From an uncultured Ruminiclostridium sp. (GTDB lineage: Bacteria; Bacillota; Clostridia; Oscillospirales; Ruminococcaceae): a stretch of 64,000 nt of DNA. The notes below the pieces were generated by a model. The model was not told the origin of the DNA and searched no databases. It saw nothing but the letters and a program-made list of their open reading frames with translations. Both the position numbers and the translations under genes were made by a program. Location: assembly GCA_910579265.1 (NCBI GenBank), contig CAJTTE010000011.1:38394-102393 (forward strand), written 5' to 3'. This document shows positions 7,934-16,012 of this stretch, one piece after another. Numbering within the stretch: position 1 is the first letter of the stretch; each line of letters begins with the position of its first letter.

Positions 7934-7963
7934 TTGACTTTTGCCCCTTTGGTATGCTAAAAT
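7934..7963 (+). promoter_or_regulatory. Promoter of the aldo/keto reductase and galactosidase genes
   Basis: TTGACT (7934-7939), 18-bp spacer, TAAAAT (7958-7963), 33 bp before the start codon at 7997. Confidence 0.55.
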
Positions 7964-7996
7964 ATAATAAGTACGGATTATTAGGGGGAATGGCTT

Positions 7997-8998
7997 ATGA
8001 ATGAGTATATGCCGTCGGAATCAAGATATGATAAAATGAAGTATAACCGATGCGGGAAAAGCGGATTAAAGCTGCCGGCTATCAGCCTGGGTCTATGGCA
8101 GAACTTCGGCTACGGATCATGCTTTTCCAATGCGGAAAAAATGATCCGGACAGCATTCGATCTGGGAATAACGCATTTTGATCTCGCTAACAACTACGGA
8201 CATCCTTATAACGGTTCGGCTGAGGAGAATTTCGGCAGAATACTTGATAACGGGTTAAAACGTTACCGCGATCAGATGATAATATCCACGAAGGCAGGAT
8301 ATGAAATGTGGGAGGGACCTTACGGGGACAGAAACGGTTCAAGAAAATACCTGACCGCCAGTCTCGATCAGAGCCTTAAAAGATTGGGACTGGAATATGT
8401 GGATATTTTTTATCATCATATAAACGATCCCAATACGCCGGTTGAGGAAACCGCTCTTGCCCTTGATAACGCTGTCAGACAGGGAAAAGCCCTTTACGTC
8501 GGTATATCAAATTACAACAGGGAACAATCCTCGGAAATACTGAAAATTTTCAGAGAGCTTCGCACCCCCTTTGTTGTCAATCAGCCGTCATATTCAATGC
8601 TGAACCGCAGAGTCGAGGAGGGAGGACTGGATAAGCTTGCTGTCGAGGAGGGCTTTGGTCTCGCGGTTTTTTCTCCTTTGTACCAGGGGTTGCTTACCGA
8701 CCGTTATTTAAAGGGCGTGCCGGATGACAGCAGAATAGGCAAGGGAAACACCTGGATAGGAAACGAGCTTAATGAAGCAATGCTGAAAAAGCTTAACGGG
8801 CTCAACGACATTGCAAAAGATCGCGGACAAAAGCTGTCGCAGCTCGCACTGTCCTGGCTTTTAAATAAAAGGGCCGTGACCACCGTTATTATCGGAGCTT
8901 CAAGACCCGATCAGATATCGGAAAATGTGGAAGCTGCCGATAAGACCGATTTTACGGAGGATGAGCTTAATAGGATAGAAGAGGTTTTAAATGGATAA
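7997..8998 (+). CDS. Aldo/keto reductase, YghZ/glyceraldehyde-3-phosphate reductase type
   Basis: This 333-residue NADPH-dependent oxidoreductase has a TIM-barrel fold. The start of the barrel (KYNRCGKSGLKLPAISLGLW) and the long insertion NNYGHPYNGSAEENFGRIL are typical of the E. coli YghZ group, which reduces methylglyoxal or L-glyceraldehyde 3-phosphate. Catalytic Asp and Tyr lie in FDLANNYG, Lys in ISTKAGYEMW and His in DIFYHHIN. The start has GGGGGA eight bases upstream. The gene is followed 58 bp later by an alpha-galactosidase, so it may help in sugar use or aldehyde clearance. The family is sure; the substrate is not. Confidence 0.88.
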   Translation: MNEYMPSESRYDKMKYNRCGKSGLKLPAISLGLWQNFGYGSCFSNAEKMIRTAFDLGITHFDLANNYGHPYNGSAEENFGRILDNGLKRYRDQMIISTKAGYEMWEGPYGDRNGSRKYLTASLDQSLKRLGLEYVDIFYHHINDPNTPVEETALALDNAVRQGKALYVGISNYNREQSSEILKIFRELRTPFVVNQPSYSMLNRRVEEGGLDKLAVEEGFGLAVFSPLYQGLLTDRYLKGVPDDSRIGKGNTWIGNELNEAMLKKLNGLNDIAKDRGQKLSQLALSWLLNKRAVTTVIIGASRPDQISENVEAADKTDFTEDELNRIEEVLNG

Positions 8999-9056
8999 GA
9001 ACCGTTTAGAACCCGTTATATATCATCTTTATTAAAAAACAAAAAGGAGAAACAAA

Positions 9057-10226
9057 ATGAGTAATTTACCTCTCGCAAAGACACCTCCAATGGGCTGGAA
9101 CAGCTGGAACACCTTCGGTTGGAACATTAACGAGGAGCTTATCAGAGGCATAGCCGATAAATTTGTCGAGCTTGGCTTAAAGGATGCGGGCTACGAGTAT
9201 GTTGTAATCGACGACTGCTGGAGTGAAAAGGAACGGGATGAGAACGGAAGACTGGTGCCCGACAGGAACAAGTTCCCGAACGGAATAAAGCCCGTTGCCG
9301 ATTACGTTCATTCAAAGGGACTTAAATTCGGGATATATTCCTGTGCGGGGACCCATACCTGCGCCGGATATCCGGGAAGCTTCGAACATGAATTTGTGGA
9401 TGCCCAGACTTTTGCGGAATGGGGCGTCGATTATCTTAAGTACGATTACTGCTACCGTCCCATACACGCTCCCGGCGAAAATCTTTATAAGCGTATGGGT
9501 ATGGCACTCCGCAACTGCGGCAGAGACATAGTTTTTTCCGCATGTAACTGGGGGAACGACGACGTGTGGCGCTGGATAAGAGAAAGCGGTGCGCAGCTTT
9601 ACCGTTCAACGGGAGATATACAGGATAACTGGCAGTCCATAAAAAACATAGTTGTAAGTCAGATAGACCGGGAATGCTACGGGGGGACATATTGCTGGAA
9701 CGATATGGATATGCTTACGGTCGGTATGCACGGCAAGGGTGACAATACGGAAGTTCTCGGAGGAGAAGGAAAGCTTGCCGGATGCTCCGATATTCAGTAT
9801 AAGACCCACTTTGCCTTATGGGCAATGATGAACAGCCCTCTTATGATAGGCTGCGATATACGAAAGGCAAGCAGTGAAGCGCTGAAGATCCTTAGCAACA
9901 AGGAAATTATAGAAATAAATCAGGATATTGAGGGAAGAGGTCCTTATTGTATAAAACAATGGAACAATCCGGATCATGTATTTTCTCTTATAAAGCCGTT
10001 AAGCGGCGGCGATTACGCCATAGGTATGTTTAACCTCAGCGACAGCGCTTCGGAAATGTCTCTTCAGTTTTTCGATATAGGACTTCCCACCGCAAGCGGA
10101 TACGGACTTTCTTTTCATGAGTGTCACAGCGGAGAAGACGAAGGAGTATTTACCGAGCGCCGCGCAGTAAGGCTTGAGCCTCACGATTGCTATGTATATC
10201 GCTGCAAGCTTGTTAAAGTAAAGTAA
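9057..10226 (+). CDS. Alpha-galactosidase, glycoside hydrolase family 27
   Basis: This 389-residue enzyme has no signal peptide and so is cytoplasmic. It should release galactose from alpha-galactosides such as melibiose or raffinose-family sugars. GH27 hallmarks are the N-terminal TPPMGWNSWNTFG, the nucleophile Asp130 in YLKYDYC and the acid/base Asp187 in YRSTGDIQDNW. The length suits a minimal barrel plus C-terminal beta domain. AAAAAGGAG precedes the ATG at 9057. A small zinc-finger gene follows after 12 bp. No sugar transporter lies next to it, so uptake must be encoded elsewhere. Confidence 0.93.
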   Translation: MSNLPLAKTPPMGWNSWNTFGWNINEELIRGIADKFVELGLKDAGYEYVVIDDCWSEKERDENGRLVPDRNKFPNGIKPVADYVHSKGLKFGIYSCAGTHTCAGYPGSFEHEFVDAQTFAEWGVDYLKYDYCYRPIHAPGENLYKRMGMALRNCGRDIVFSACNWGNDDVWRWIRESGAQLYRSTGDIQDNWQSIKNIVVSQIDRECYGGTYCWNDMDMLTVGMHGKGDNTEVLGGEGKLAGCSDIQYKTHFALWAMMNSPLMIGCDIRKASSEALKILSNKEIIEINQDIEGRGPYCIKQWNNPDHVFSLIKPLSGGDYAIGMFNLSDSASEMSLQFFDIGLPTASGYGLSFHECHSGEDEGVFTERRAVRLEPHDCYVYRCKLVKVK

Positions 10227-10238
10227 GGAATCGGTTAT

Positions 10239-10433
10239 ATGAACTGCAAAAAATGCGGTAAACAGGAGCTTAGCGGCGACGAGCTGGCTATTTACAGAAA
10301 GCTTGTAAATCGCGGCGCTACCGAGTTTCTGTGTATCGATTGTCTTTCGGATCACTTTAAATGTGACAGAAGAGAGATAGAGGAAAGAATAAAATATTAT
10401 AGAGAAAGCGGCTGCTGCACGCTTTTTGTGTGA
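10239..10433 (+). CDS. Small zinc-finger-like protein of unknown function
   Basis: This 64-residue protein has two CxxC pairs (Cys3/Cys6 in CKKC and Cys32/Cys35 in CIDC), which suggests one bound zinc, and a charged helix (RREIEERIKYYRES) followed by CC near the end. AAGGA lies nine bases before the ATG, and the gene is 12 bp after the galactosidase stop, so it is probably co-transcribed. Small treble-clef or ribbon proteins like this often act as regulators or adaptors; no family was recognised. Confidence 0.65.
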   Translation: MNCKKCGKQELSGDELAIYRKLVNRGATEFLCIDCLSDHFKCDRREIEERIKYYRESGCCTLFV

Positions 10434-10520
10434 CTTTACCATAATATCTTCAAGGATGCATCAAAATATTTGCAGTACGCTTTTCTCATGATCATGCCAG
10501 GCTGAGCGGTGTATTCCGCC

Positions 10521-10563
10521 CGGTCTTTCAACGGGCAGTTGTGTAACTGTCCGCTGAAAGACC
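10521..10563 (+). promoter_or_regulatory. Long hairpin in the leader of the zinc-ribbon gene array
   Basis: CGGTCTTTCAACGGGCAGTT and its complement form a stem of about 19 bp with a GTGT loop, ending only 8 bp before the AGGAG that serves the first array gene. There is no U tract on either strand, so it is not a standard terminator. It may control translation or stabilise the mRNA. Confidence 0.55.
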
Positions 10564-10579
10564 GTAAAAAGGAGAGGTA

Positions 10580-11299
10580 ATGGAAATATTTTTGAACGCT
10601 ATTTTAATATTGTTTATAGCGGTGGTCTTTGTGACGAACATATGGCTTATTGTGGTGTTTTTTGTGATAAGAAACCGCTCGGTAATATTTCTCAATGACT
10701 CCAAAAAGGAAAATTTTATAAAGACCAGAAAGCTTTTAAAGTCCGTAAAGAGCATACTGGCAATTACAATAATAATCGATTGTTTTTCGATTTACAGGCT
10801 ACTTAATTGGCTCGGGTACGGATGGACGGATTGGCTTTCGGCATTACAGATTTGTTTTTTTGCGATGCATCTTATTATCGGAATACCGATGCTTAAAACC
10901 GCCAATAAGGCTGAAAGACTTTATATCCATCTGTATCCGCCGATACCGGAAGCCGGTCTGACGCTCAATAAGAAGGATGCGAGAACCGCTGATGATGATT
11001 GGGACAGATGGTTTAACGGCGGCGAAGAATACAAAACGACAAATAAGGTCAATCAATCACTTGATATAATGGGGGAGCCTGACCAAGAGCTGATAAAATA
11101 TATTGACGGCAGCTATTCTTATGAACGTAACGGGGATAACGGAACGACACCGTCCGAAGTCGACTCCGATCTGAAGGAATGCTGCTTCTGCGGTTCTCTG
11201 AATGCACGAAAAAACACTGTTTGTGATTTTTGCGGAGCGGAGTTTTCGGATGAATCTTACGATGAATGCACTACAGACGTTACCGCTTCGGATATATAA
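10580..11299 (+). CDS. Zinc-ribbon membrane protein, array member 1
   Basis: This 239-residue protein has three predicted membrane helices (about 6-30, 55-75 and 84-104). It then has the motif AERLYIHLYPPIPEAG where the chain leaves the membrane, an acidic flexible linker, and a C-terminal zinc ribbon made of CCFCG and CDFCG separated by about ten residues. GGAGAGG precedes the ATG. The same layout recurs in the next five genes, so this is the first member of a tandem paralogous family. No function is recognised. The ribbon is expected to face the cytoplasm and could bind protein or nucleic acid. Confidence 0.8.
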   Translation: MEIFLNAILILFIAVVFVTNIWLIVVFFVIRNRSVIFLNDSKKENFIKTRKLLKSVKSILAITIIIDCFSIYRLLNWLGYGWTDWLSALQICFFAMHLIIGIPMLKTANKAERLYIHLYPPIPEAGLTLNKKDARTADDDWDRWFNGGEEYKTTNKVNQSLDIMGEPDQELIKYIDGSYSYERNGDNGTTPSEVDSDLKECCFCGSLNARKNTVCDFCGAEFSDESYDECTTDVTASDI

Positions 11300-11540
11300 G
11301 ACAGTTTTAGGACGCAGGAGCTTACGGCTATATCAGAGGCGGGGTAACGGGTAAATACGGTCACGGATAATATTTCGAGCGCTTTATGAGTGTTCAGGGC
11401 AATAAATACATGTTTTCAGGCGCAGCCATCATAACCGTTTTCTCATACAACGCGGCTTATGTTTGCTGCGGCGGGGCAAGGGATCTCAGGCAGAAAACAG
11501 GTAACTGCCCTTATGCGGTAACGGCGGGTATCCGTTTTAA
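11300..11540 (+). other. Gap between array members 1 and 2, possible decayed sequence
   Basis: This is 240 bp with no intact gene. One frame reads a short glycine/tyrosine-rich stretch (YGYIRGGVTGKYGHG) before a stop, and no ribosome binding site is evident. It may be the remnant of a further gene. It ends at a family A repeat. Confidence 0.3.
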
Positions 11541-11712
11541 GGCAATACCGCACAATGACCGCCTGACGGCTTTGCATGCGGCTTGCCTGCATATTTTCCG
11601 TAATCTTGCACAAATTCTCCTTGAAATACGTCAGTATTCCTGCGTCGAATTTATGCAAGCTGACATAAAATCTGACTGCGCAATTCACATGCAATCATTG
11701 TGCGGTGTTGCT
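11541..11712 (+). repeat. Family A MITE, copy 1, 172 bp, TTAA duplication
   Basis: GGCAATACCGCACAATGA at the left and its near-perfect complement at the right bound 172 bp. TTAA flanks both sides (11537-11540 and 11713-11716); the last base of the right arm is mutated. It sits between array members 1 and 2, in the same orientation as the genes. Confidence 0.85.
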
Positions 11713-11786
11713 TTAAAAAATCGAACAAATAAAAAAGAAATTTTATAAACACGTCGGAAATCATCCCTTTAAAAAGGAAATGAAAT

Positions 11787-12848
11787 ATGTTTTCTAATAA
11801 GGAATTTTTAATTTGCGGAGTAAGCATAGGTTTCGGGATTACGTATATGATCTGCAAGATTTCCTATGAAGCGGCAAAGGCTCTTTCAAAACAGGACGTC
11901 ACAGCGTTGAGGGAATTTATGATCGCCTGTCAAATAGCCGTTCTGTGTCTTTACCTTATGCTTATATTTGTATTTGCTCTTATGCAGATAAAATCGAGAA
12001 GATTTATGAAAAATTCGGTAAAGGAGAATTTTCAAGGCAGCCAATGGCTCTTTGCCGCTTCGGAGATGCTTGCCTGTATTATGGCTATAAGCCTTATCCT
12101 TGCTCTATTTGACGGCTTTTATTTTTTAAATCTGTGGCTTGAGGATCCGGCGACCGCTCTTAAGCTGTCTTTCTTTTTCTATTGGCTATATAAGGTGGTT
12201 ACCGATAACGGCGCTTATCTGGCGGAGTATTCGGTTATGTGGCAGATCCCCCTGTGCATATTCGTATTTATATTCGGTTTTTGTTCCTACAAAATATACT
12301 TTACCGCAAAAAGGCGGTTCAACAATTTGTTTCCTTCAATTCCCGACGCGGGGATATATAATGCGTTTTCCACCAGAAAAAGAAAGGAGGACGCTGTGGT
12401 TTTTATTGCTCCGACGGACATTTTATCTGAACCGGAGTGCGATGAAAATGATGAAAGCAGCAGTATAAGTCCTTTAAAAAAACCTTTGGGAAACAACAGC
12501 CTGTTTTCGGTCGATCAGATGCCAAAGGAAAAAAGCATATTGAAAACACAGGCGGAAATAGATGCCGAAGATGAAAACTTTTTTGCGGGATCTGCCGAAA
12601 ACGGTGAAAAAGAATATTCCTTAAAAACATCGTTTTCGGATGATACACAGGGCGAAGGGATCACCTTTTCGGAAGCTGAAGATGAGCTGGTCCCTGACGG
12701 CGTCGTTATCAATGTAAGTAAATCGGATGATAAAGAACTTATACCTTGTTCTCTGTGCGGTTATTTGAATTTTAATGATAATAAGGAATGCAGCTTTTGC
12801 GGCGCTTTGATGCCGGCGAAAGGGAGCGAAAACGATAATAACCGCTGA
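11787..12848 (+). CDS. Zinc-ribbon membrane protein, array member 2
   Basis: This is the largest paralog, 353 residues. It has four hydrophobic segments (about 7-25, 48-70, 88-120 and 152-175), then the exit motif RRFNNLFPSIPDAGIY. A long acidic, serine-rich linker of about 140 residues follows, then the zinc ribbon (PCSLCGYLN and CSFCGALMP). GGAAATGAAAT precedes the ATG, a weak ribosome binding site compared with its neighbours. A family A repeat lies just upstream, so this gene and the four after it may depend on readthrough or on a promoter in or after the repeat. No function is recognised. Confidence 0.78.
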   Translation: MFSNKEFLICGVSIGFGITYMICKISYEAAKALSKQDVTALREFMIACQIAVLCLYLMLIFVFALMQIKSRRFMKNSVKENFQGSQWLFAASEMLACIMAISLILALFDGFYFLNLWLEDPATALKLSFFFYWLYKVVTDNGAYLAEYSVMWQIPLCIFVFIFGFCSYKIYFTAKRRFNNLFPSIPDAGIYNAFSTRKRKEDAVVFIAPTDILSEPECDENDESSSISPLKKPLGNNSLFSVDQMPKEKSILKTQAEIDAEDENFFAGSAENGEKEYSLKTSFSDDTQGEGITFSEAEDELVPDGVVINVSKSDDKELIPCSLCGYLNFNDNKECSFCGALMPAKGSENDNNR

Positions 12849-12867
12849 ATAGTCAGGCAGGGGGTGA

Positions 12868-13584
12868 ATGGGCTTGGATGCCGTAATGGTAGTGGTCGGA
12901 TGGTTCGCGGATGAAAATACATTCTGTTATATTCTGGGATTTTGTTTGATAACGGCGGCGGTTTTTACTTCGACGGTTTTGTTTATGCGAATGACAGAAT
13001 ATATGAAAGCCCCCGATATTGAAGGCTTTGCTGCGGTAAAGCATATTGAAGCGTTTTCTCATAATGCCGGAGGACTTTTGGGATTATGGTTCTGTCTGGT
13101 AGTGGTCCATGTATCGTTTGCCTTTGCCGAAAGTTCTCCGCCGTGTACCACATATATGGTCATGAGCATAATGGCTTTCGCATCGGTAATTTTTTCCGGT
13201 ATGGCCCGCGTTAAATACGGCAGAGCGAAAAAGACCTATAATATCATTTACATGAAAGCCAATAAAGGAAATCCCGCCGCAATTTCGGAAAATCTCGACG
13301 GACTCAGCGAAAGCGAACGTGAAACGATAAATATGCTTACCGACAATACGGTTACAAGAAATTACGGTCCGTCTCAGACAGATCTTTTTGAAATCGTTTC
13401 GGGAACGGTAAGAGAGACACCTTTGGAATCGTCAATGGGTACGGTTGAGGAGTATGTTTTGCATTCGGATAAGGATGGCGTCGTAATATGTCCCTTCTGT
13501 AAGAAACATAACGATAAAAAGTACGGGATCTGCATATACTGCGGAATGATAATACCAAGAGAAGCAAAGGAGAATAATCAATGA
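12868..13584 (+). CDS. Zinc-ribbon membrane protein, array member 3
   Basis: This 238-residue protein has three membrane helices (about 17-40, 68-90 and 95-115). The exit segment AKKTYNIIYMKANKGNP is a diverged form of the shared motif, and the C-terminal ribbon is ICPFCKK with CIYCGMIIP. GGGGGTG precedes the ATG, 19 bp after the previous stop. The last four bases overlap the start of the next gene (ATGA). The function is unknown. Confidence 0.78.
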   Translation: MGLDAVMVVVGWFADENTFCYILGFCLITAAVFTSTVLFMRMTEYMKAPDIEGFAAVKHIEAFSHNAGGLLGLWFCLVVVHVSFAFAESSPPCTTYMVMSIMAFASVIFSGMARVKYGRAKKTYNIIYMKANKGNPAAISENLDGLSESERETINMLTDNTVTRNYGPSQTDLFEIVSGTVRETPLESSMGTVEEYVLHSDKDGVVICPFCKKHNDKKYGICIYCGMIIPREAKENNQ

Positions 13585-14408
13585 TATTTGAGAAAGCATC
13601 TGTTGAAGCGATTATTGAATTCGTATTTCAGATAATATTCGGAGGGGCATCAATTATTATTTTCTGTATTTCAACAGCTAAATCAAAGAAGTACATCGAA
13701 GCTCCGGCAATACAGAATTTTAGGTCAGCTCAAAATTTTAACGCGGCTTCGATTGTTTTTTTCGTACTGAATTGCGGAAATTTCATACAGGCTGTCGGCG
13801 TGGCTCTGTACTCTCTTGTGTCATCCTTCGGTCACCAGTATCTCGGTTCGTATCATTCCGTAATGGGTACGGATGAAATCCTTATGTATATTGAAACCGC
13901 ACTTTCGGTTGTGGTATGTATTCTGGGAATAATTGCGCTGGTAAAATACAGCAAGGCGCAGCAGCTTTTTAAAAGGCTTAATCCGCCTGCTCCGACGCCG
14001 TATAATAATCCTTATTATAACGGGGGCGGTTATTACAACGGTTATCCCAATCAGAACGTTCCTTACGGAAATAATCGTTATCCTCAGCAGCCTCCTTATC
14101 CTCAGCAGCCCGCCGATCCACGGCAGCCGTTTTCCGATCCCGGGCAAAATTATCAGGAGCCGGTTTCTTATAATCAGAAGGCAGACAGCGCCGTTCCTTT
14201 TGTATGTGCGACGACTTCTTCGGAAAATGATGCCAAGGATACACAGTCGAGGAATGCGGCGGATATCGGTCCACAGGCGGATGATGCTGAATACGGCCGT
14301 CCTTCGTCCGCGTCCGAAGGTATAAGCTGCGAAAAGCGGTGCCCATCCTGCGGAGTTGTAAATGACGGTAAAAATAAATTCTGCACCTTCTGCGGAAAAG
14401 CGCTTTGA
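13581..14408 (+). CDS. Zinc-ribbon membrane protein, array member 4, with Pro/Gln/Tyr-rich linker
   Basis: This 275-residue protein has three membrane helices (about 9-30, 50-76 and 95-117) and the exit motif KAQQLFKRLNPPAP. A low-complexity linker of about 55 residues rich in Pro, Gln, Tyr, Asn and Gly follows (PYPQQPADPRQP and similar), and the ribbon is RCPSCGVVN with CTFCGKAL at the very end. It overlaps both neighbours by four bases. The linker resembles flexible cytoplasmic or phase-separating tails; that comparison is inference. Confidence 0.78.
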   Translation: MIFEKASVEAIIEFVFQIIFGGASIIIFCISTAKSKKYIEAPAIQNFRSAQNFNAASIVFFVLNCGNFIQAVGVALYSLVSSFGHQYLGSYHSVMGTDEILMYIETALSVVVCILGIIALVKYSKAQQLFKRLNPPAPTPYNNPYYNGGGYYNGYPNQNVPYGNNRYPQQPPYPQQPADPRQPFSDPGQNYQEPVSYNQKADSAVPFVCATTSSENDAKDTQSRNAADIGPQADDAEYGRPSSASEGISCEKRCPSCGVVNDGKNKFCTFCGKAL

Positions 14409-15184
14409 TTTTGGGAGGGATAAAAATGCCTGAAGAATTAAAGAACCTTGAGTGGCTTATATTATGCGTGGGATTTTCGCTCTTCTGTCTGCTCTTTTTT
14501 ATTATTACTCTTATTGTCTGCAAAAGCTATGTTAAAAGGCCTACGCAGGCAAAGTACAAAGCGGCGGGAGTTTTAAACGGGTTTACCGTATTCTTTTTCA
14601 TACTGAATATATTTATATTTCTGATGTCGATAGTTTTGATCATACTTACTGCGGCTTCCATAATAGACACCGTTTCTAACGGTAAGAGCGCCGACTATGC
14701 TTCACCTGATTCCATCCTGATTTATATCGCGGACGTGCTTCCGATCATCGCCTTTTGTTTTGGAATTAAGGCAATGTCCGCTCACGGTGCGGCGGTTAGA
14801 GTATACAGATTCAATCACCCGATCCCGGTGCAAATGCCCGGATATATGACCTACTCGCCAATGCCGGACAGATATTATCCCCCGGAGGGAGACTATACGA
14901 TGCCCAATGCTCCGTCAAACAACGGAGCTGCCGTTTCCGGAGACGCTAACCTTCGGGATGCATATTCGACGCAGACAAGCGATCCGGCTTCAGGCTCGTA
15001 TTCTTCTCGGGACAGATATTATTCCGCCGGCATAGAAAACAATAACAGCGTCCAGGTACATGATACAGATTCGGGTATATCCGGATCTGACAAGGACGGT
15101 ATAATCAGATGTCAGAACTGCGGAGCGGATAATAGTAATATTAACAGGTTCTGCGTTTTCTGCGGCAGACAGATCAAGGATTAG
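14405..15184 (+). CDS. Zinc-ribbon membrane protein, array member 5
   Basis: This 259-residue protein starts at 14405, overlapping the previous stop by four bases. An in-frame ATG at 14426 (MPEELKNLEW) is better placed behind GGGAGGG and may be the real start. It has membrane helices at about 14-40, 54-86 and 98-118, the exit motif AAVRVYRFNHPIPVQMPG, a Ser/Tyr/Pro-rich linker and the ribbon RCQNCGADN with CVFCGRQI. The function is unknown; it is co-transcribed with members 3, 4 and 6. Confidence 0.77.
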   Translation: MILGGIKMPEELKNLEWLILCVGFSLFCLLFFIITLIVCKSYVKRPTQAKYKAAGVLNGFTVFFFILNIFIFLMSIVLIILTAASIIDTVSNGKSADYASPDSILIYIADVLPIIAFCFGIKAMSAHGAAVRVYRFNHPIPVQMPGYMTYSPMPDRYYPPEGDYTMPNAPSNNGAAVSGDANLRDAYSTQTSDPASGSYSSRDRYYSAGIENNNSVQVHDTDSGISGSDKDGIIRCQNCGADNSNINRFCVFCGRQIKD

Positions 15185-15194
15185 GAGTTTTGAT

Positions 15195-15791
15195 ATGGCG
15201 GGTTTTTCTATCGTATTGATGACGCTTTTTATGTTTCTGGTAGTAGGCGTGTTTTTTATCGGCGCCCAGATATGCGCGGTATTGGGAATCGTTTTCAGCG
15301 TTCTTACTATCAAGGGATCAAATAAGTATCTCGCATCGGGCGGCAAATATCCGTTCCGCACTTTAAGGAACTATCACAGAGCATCGTTTGTTTTTTTTAT
15401 TATCAGCTGTATTGCGGCAGGGTTCTGGCTGCTGATCCTTTTGTCGGCTTTTGTCGGTTATGTGGGAAGCAACGAATTAGCTTTTGAATTTTATAATATG
15501 ATATTGATGTTTACGGTTTTTTGCGGCAGCAGCGTCGCGTGTATAATAATAAAGTCCCTTTCGTTCAAAAAATATCGCATGGCGAAGGAATTGTCGGGAA
15601 ATCTTGCCGCAGCAGGGATAAACGTTTGCCGTCCGGGGTATGGAGGCGGGACGTTTCAGCAAAGTTATTCGACCCGGACGGATCATGCAGGAGCACCGGT
15701 TTCTTCCGATACGGTCTATTGTTCAAAATGCGGAGGTGTTAATAAAAAAGAAAACCACTTCTGCCGCTTTTGCGGTGAAAAACTCGTATAA
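15195..15791 (+). CDS. Zinc-ribbon membrane protein, array member 6
   Basis: This is the shortest paralog, 198 residues. It has three hydrophobic regions (about 5-36, 58-85 and 98-118), a short linker without the PPIP element, and the ribbon YCSKCGGVN with CRFCGEKLV at the C-terminus. AGGAG lies just before the ATG, ten bases after the previous stop. A terminator (15886-15924) follows, so this is the last gene of the array. Confidence 0.78.
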   Translation: MAGFSIVLMTLFMFLVVGVFFIGAQICAVLGIVFSVLTIKGSNKYLASGGKYPFRTLRNYHRASFVFFIISCIAAGFWLLILLSAFVGYVGSNELAFEFYNMILMFTVFCGSSVACIIIKSLSFKKYRMAKELSGNLAAAGINVCRPGYGGGTFQQSYSTRTDHAGAPVSSDTVYCSKCGGVNKKENHFCRFCGEKLV

Positions 15792-15808
15792 GAAGCAGAC
15801 AATGTTTA

Positions 15809-15866
15809 ATGCCAATCCCTTTTTAAACTGACGTAATACCCACAGTTTAAAAAGGGATTAGTATAA
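15809..15866. repeat. Family F palindromic repeat, copy 2
   Basis: A perfect 17-bp inverted repeat (AATCCCTTTTTAAACTG and its complement) surrounds a 12-nt loop. The same palindrome, slightly diverged, occurs at 55848-55899. Confidence 0.65.
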
Positions 15867-15885
15867 ATATGCGCAACAGCTTAAA

Positions 15886-15924
15886 TCAAAGGGCTGCCGC
15901 TTAATGCGGCGGCTCTTTGATTTT
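15886..15924 (+). terminator. Terminator of the zinc-ribbon array
   Basis: TCAAAGGGCTGCCGC pairs with GCGGCGGCTCTTTGA (one bulge, 5-nt loop), followed by TTTT. Confidence 0.65.
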
Positions 15925-16012
15925 GGAGCCGGTATAAAAGACAACTGTCATAATCCCGTGAATCGAATAAAATAGAAATGAGAAATAAATTCTGGTAAGG
16001 AGATTCTGGTTA

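Noticed and set aside
11386..11748. 120-residue plus-strand frame between array members 1 and 2, and similar frames at 19396, 41515, 45039, 45066 and 45890
   Set aside because: These are read-through frames of the family A repeat, with no start signals of their own.
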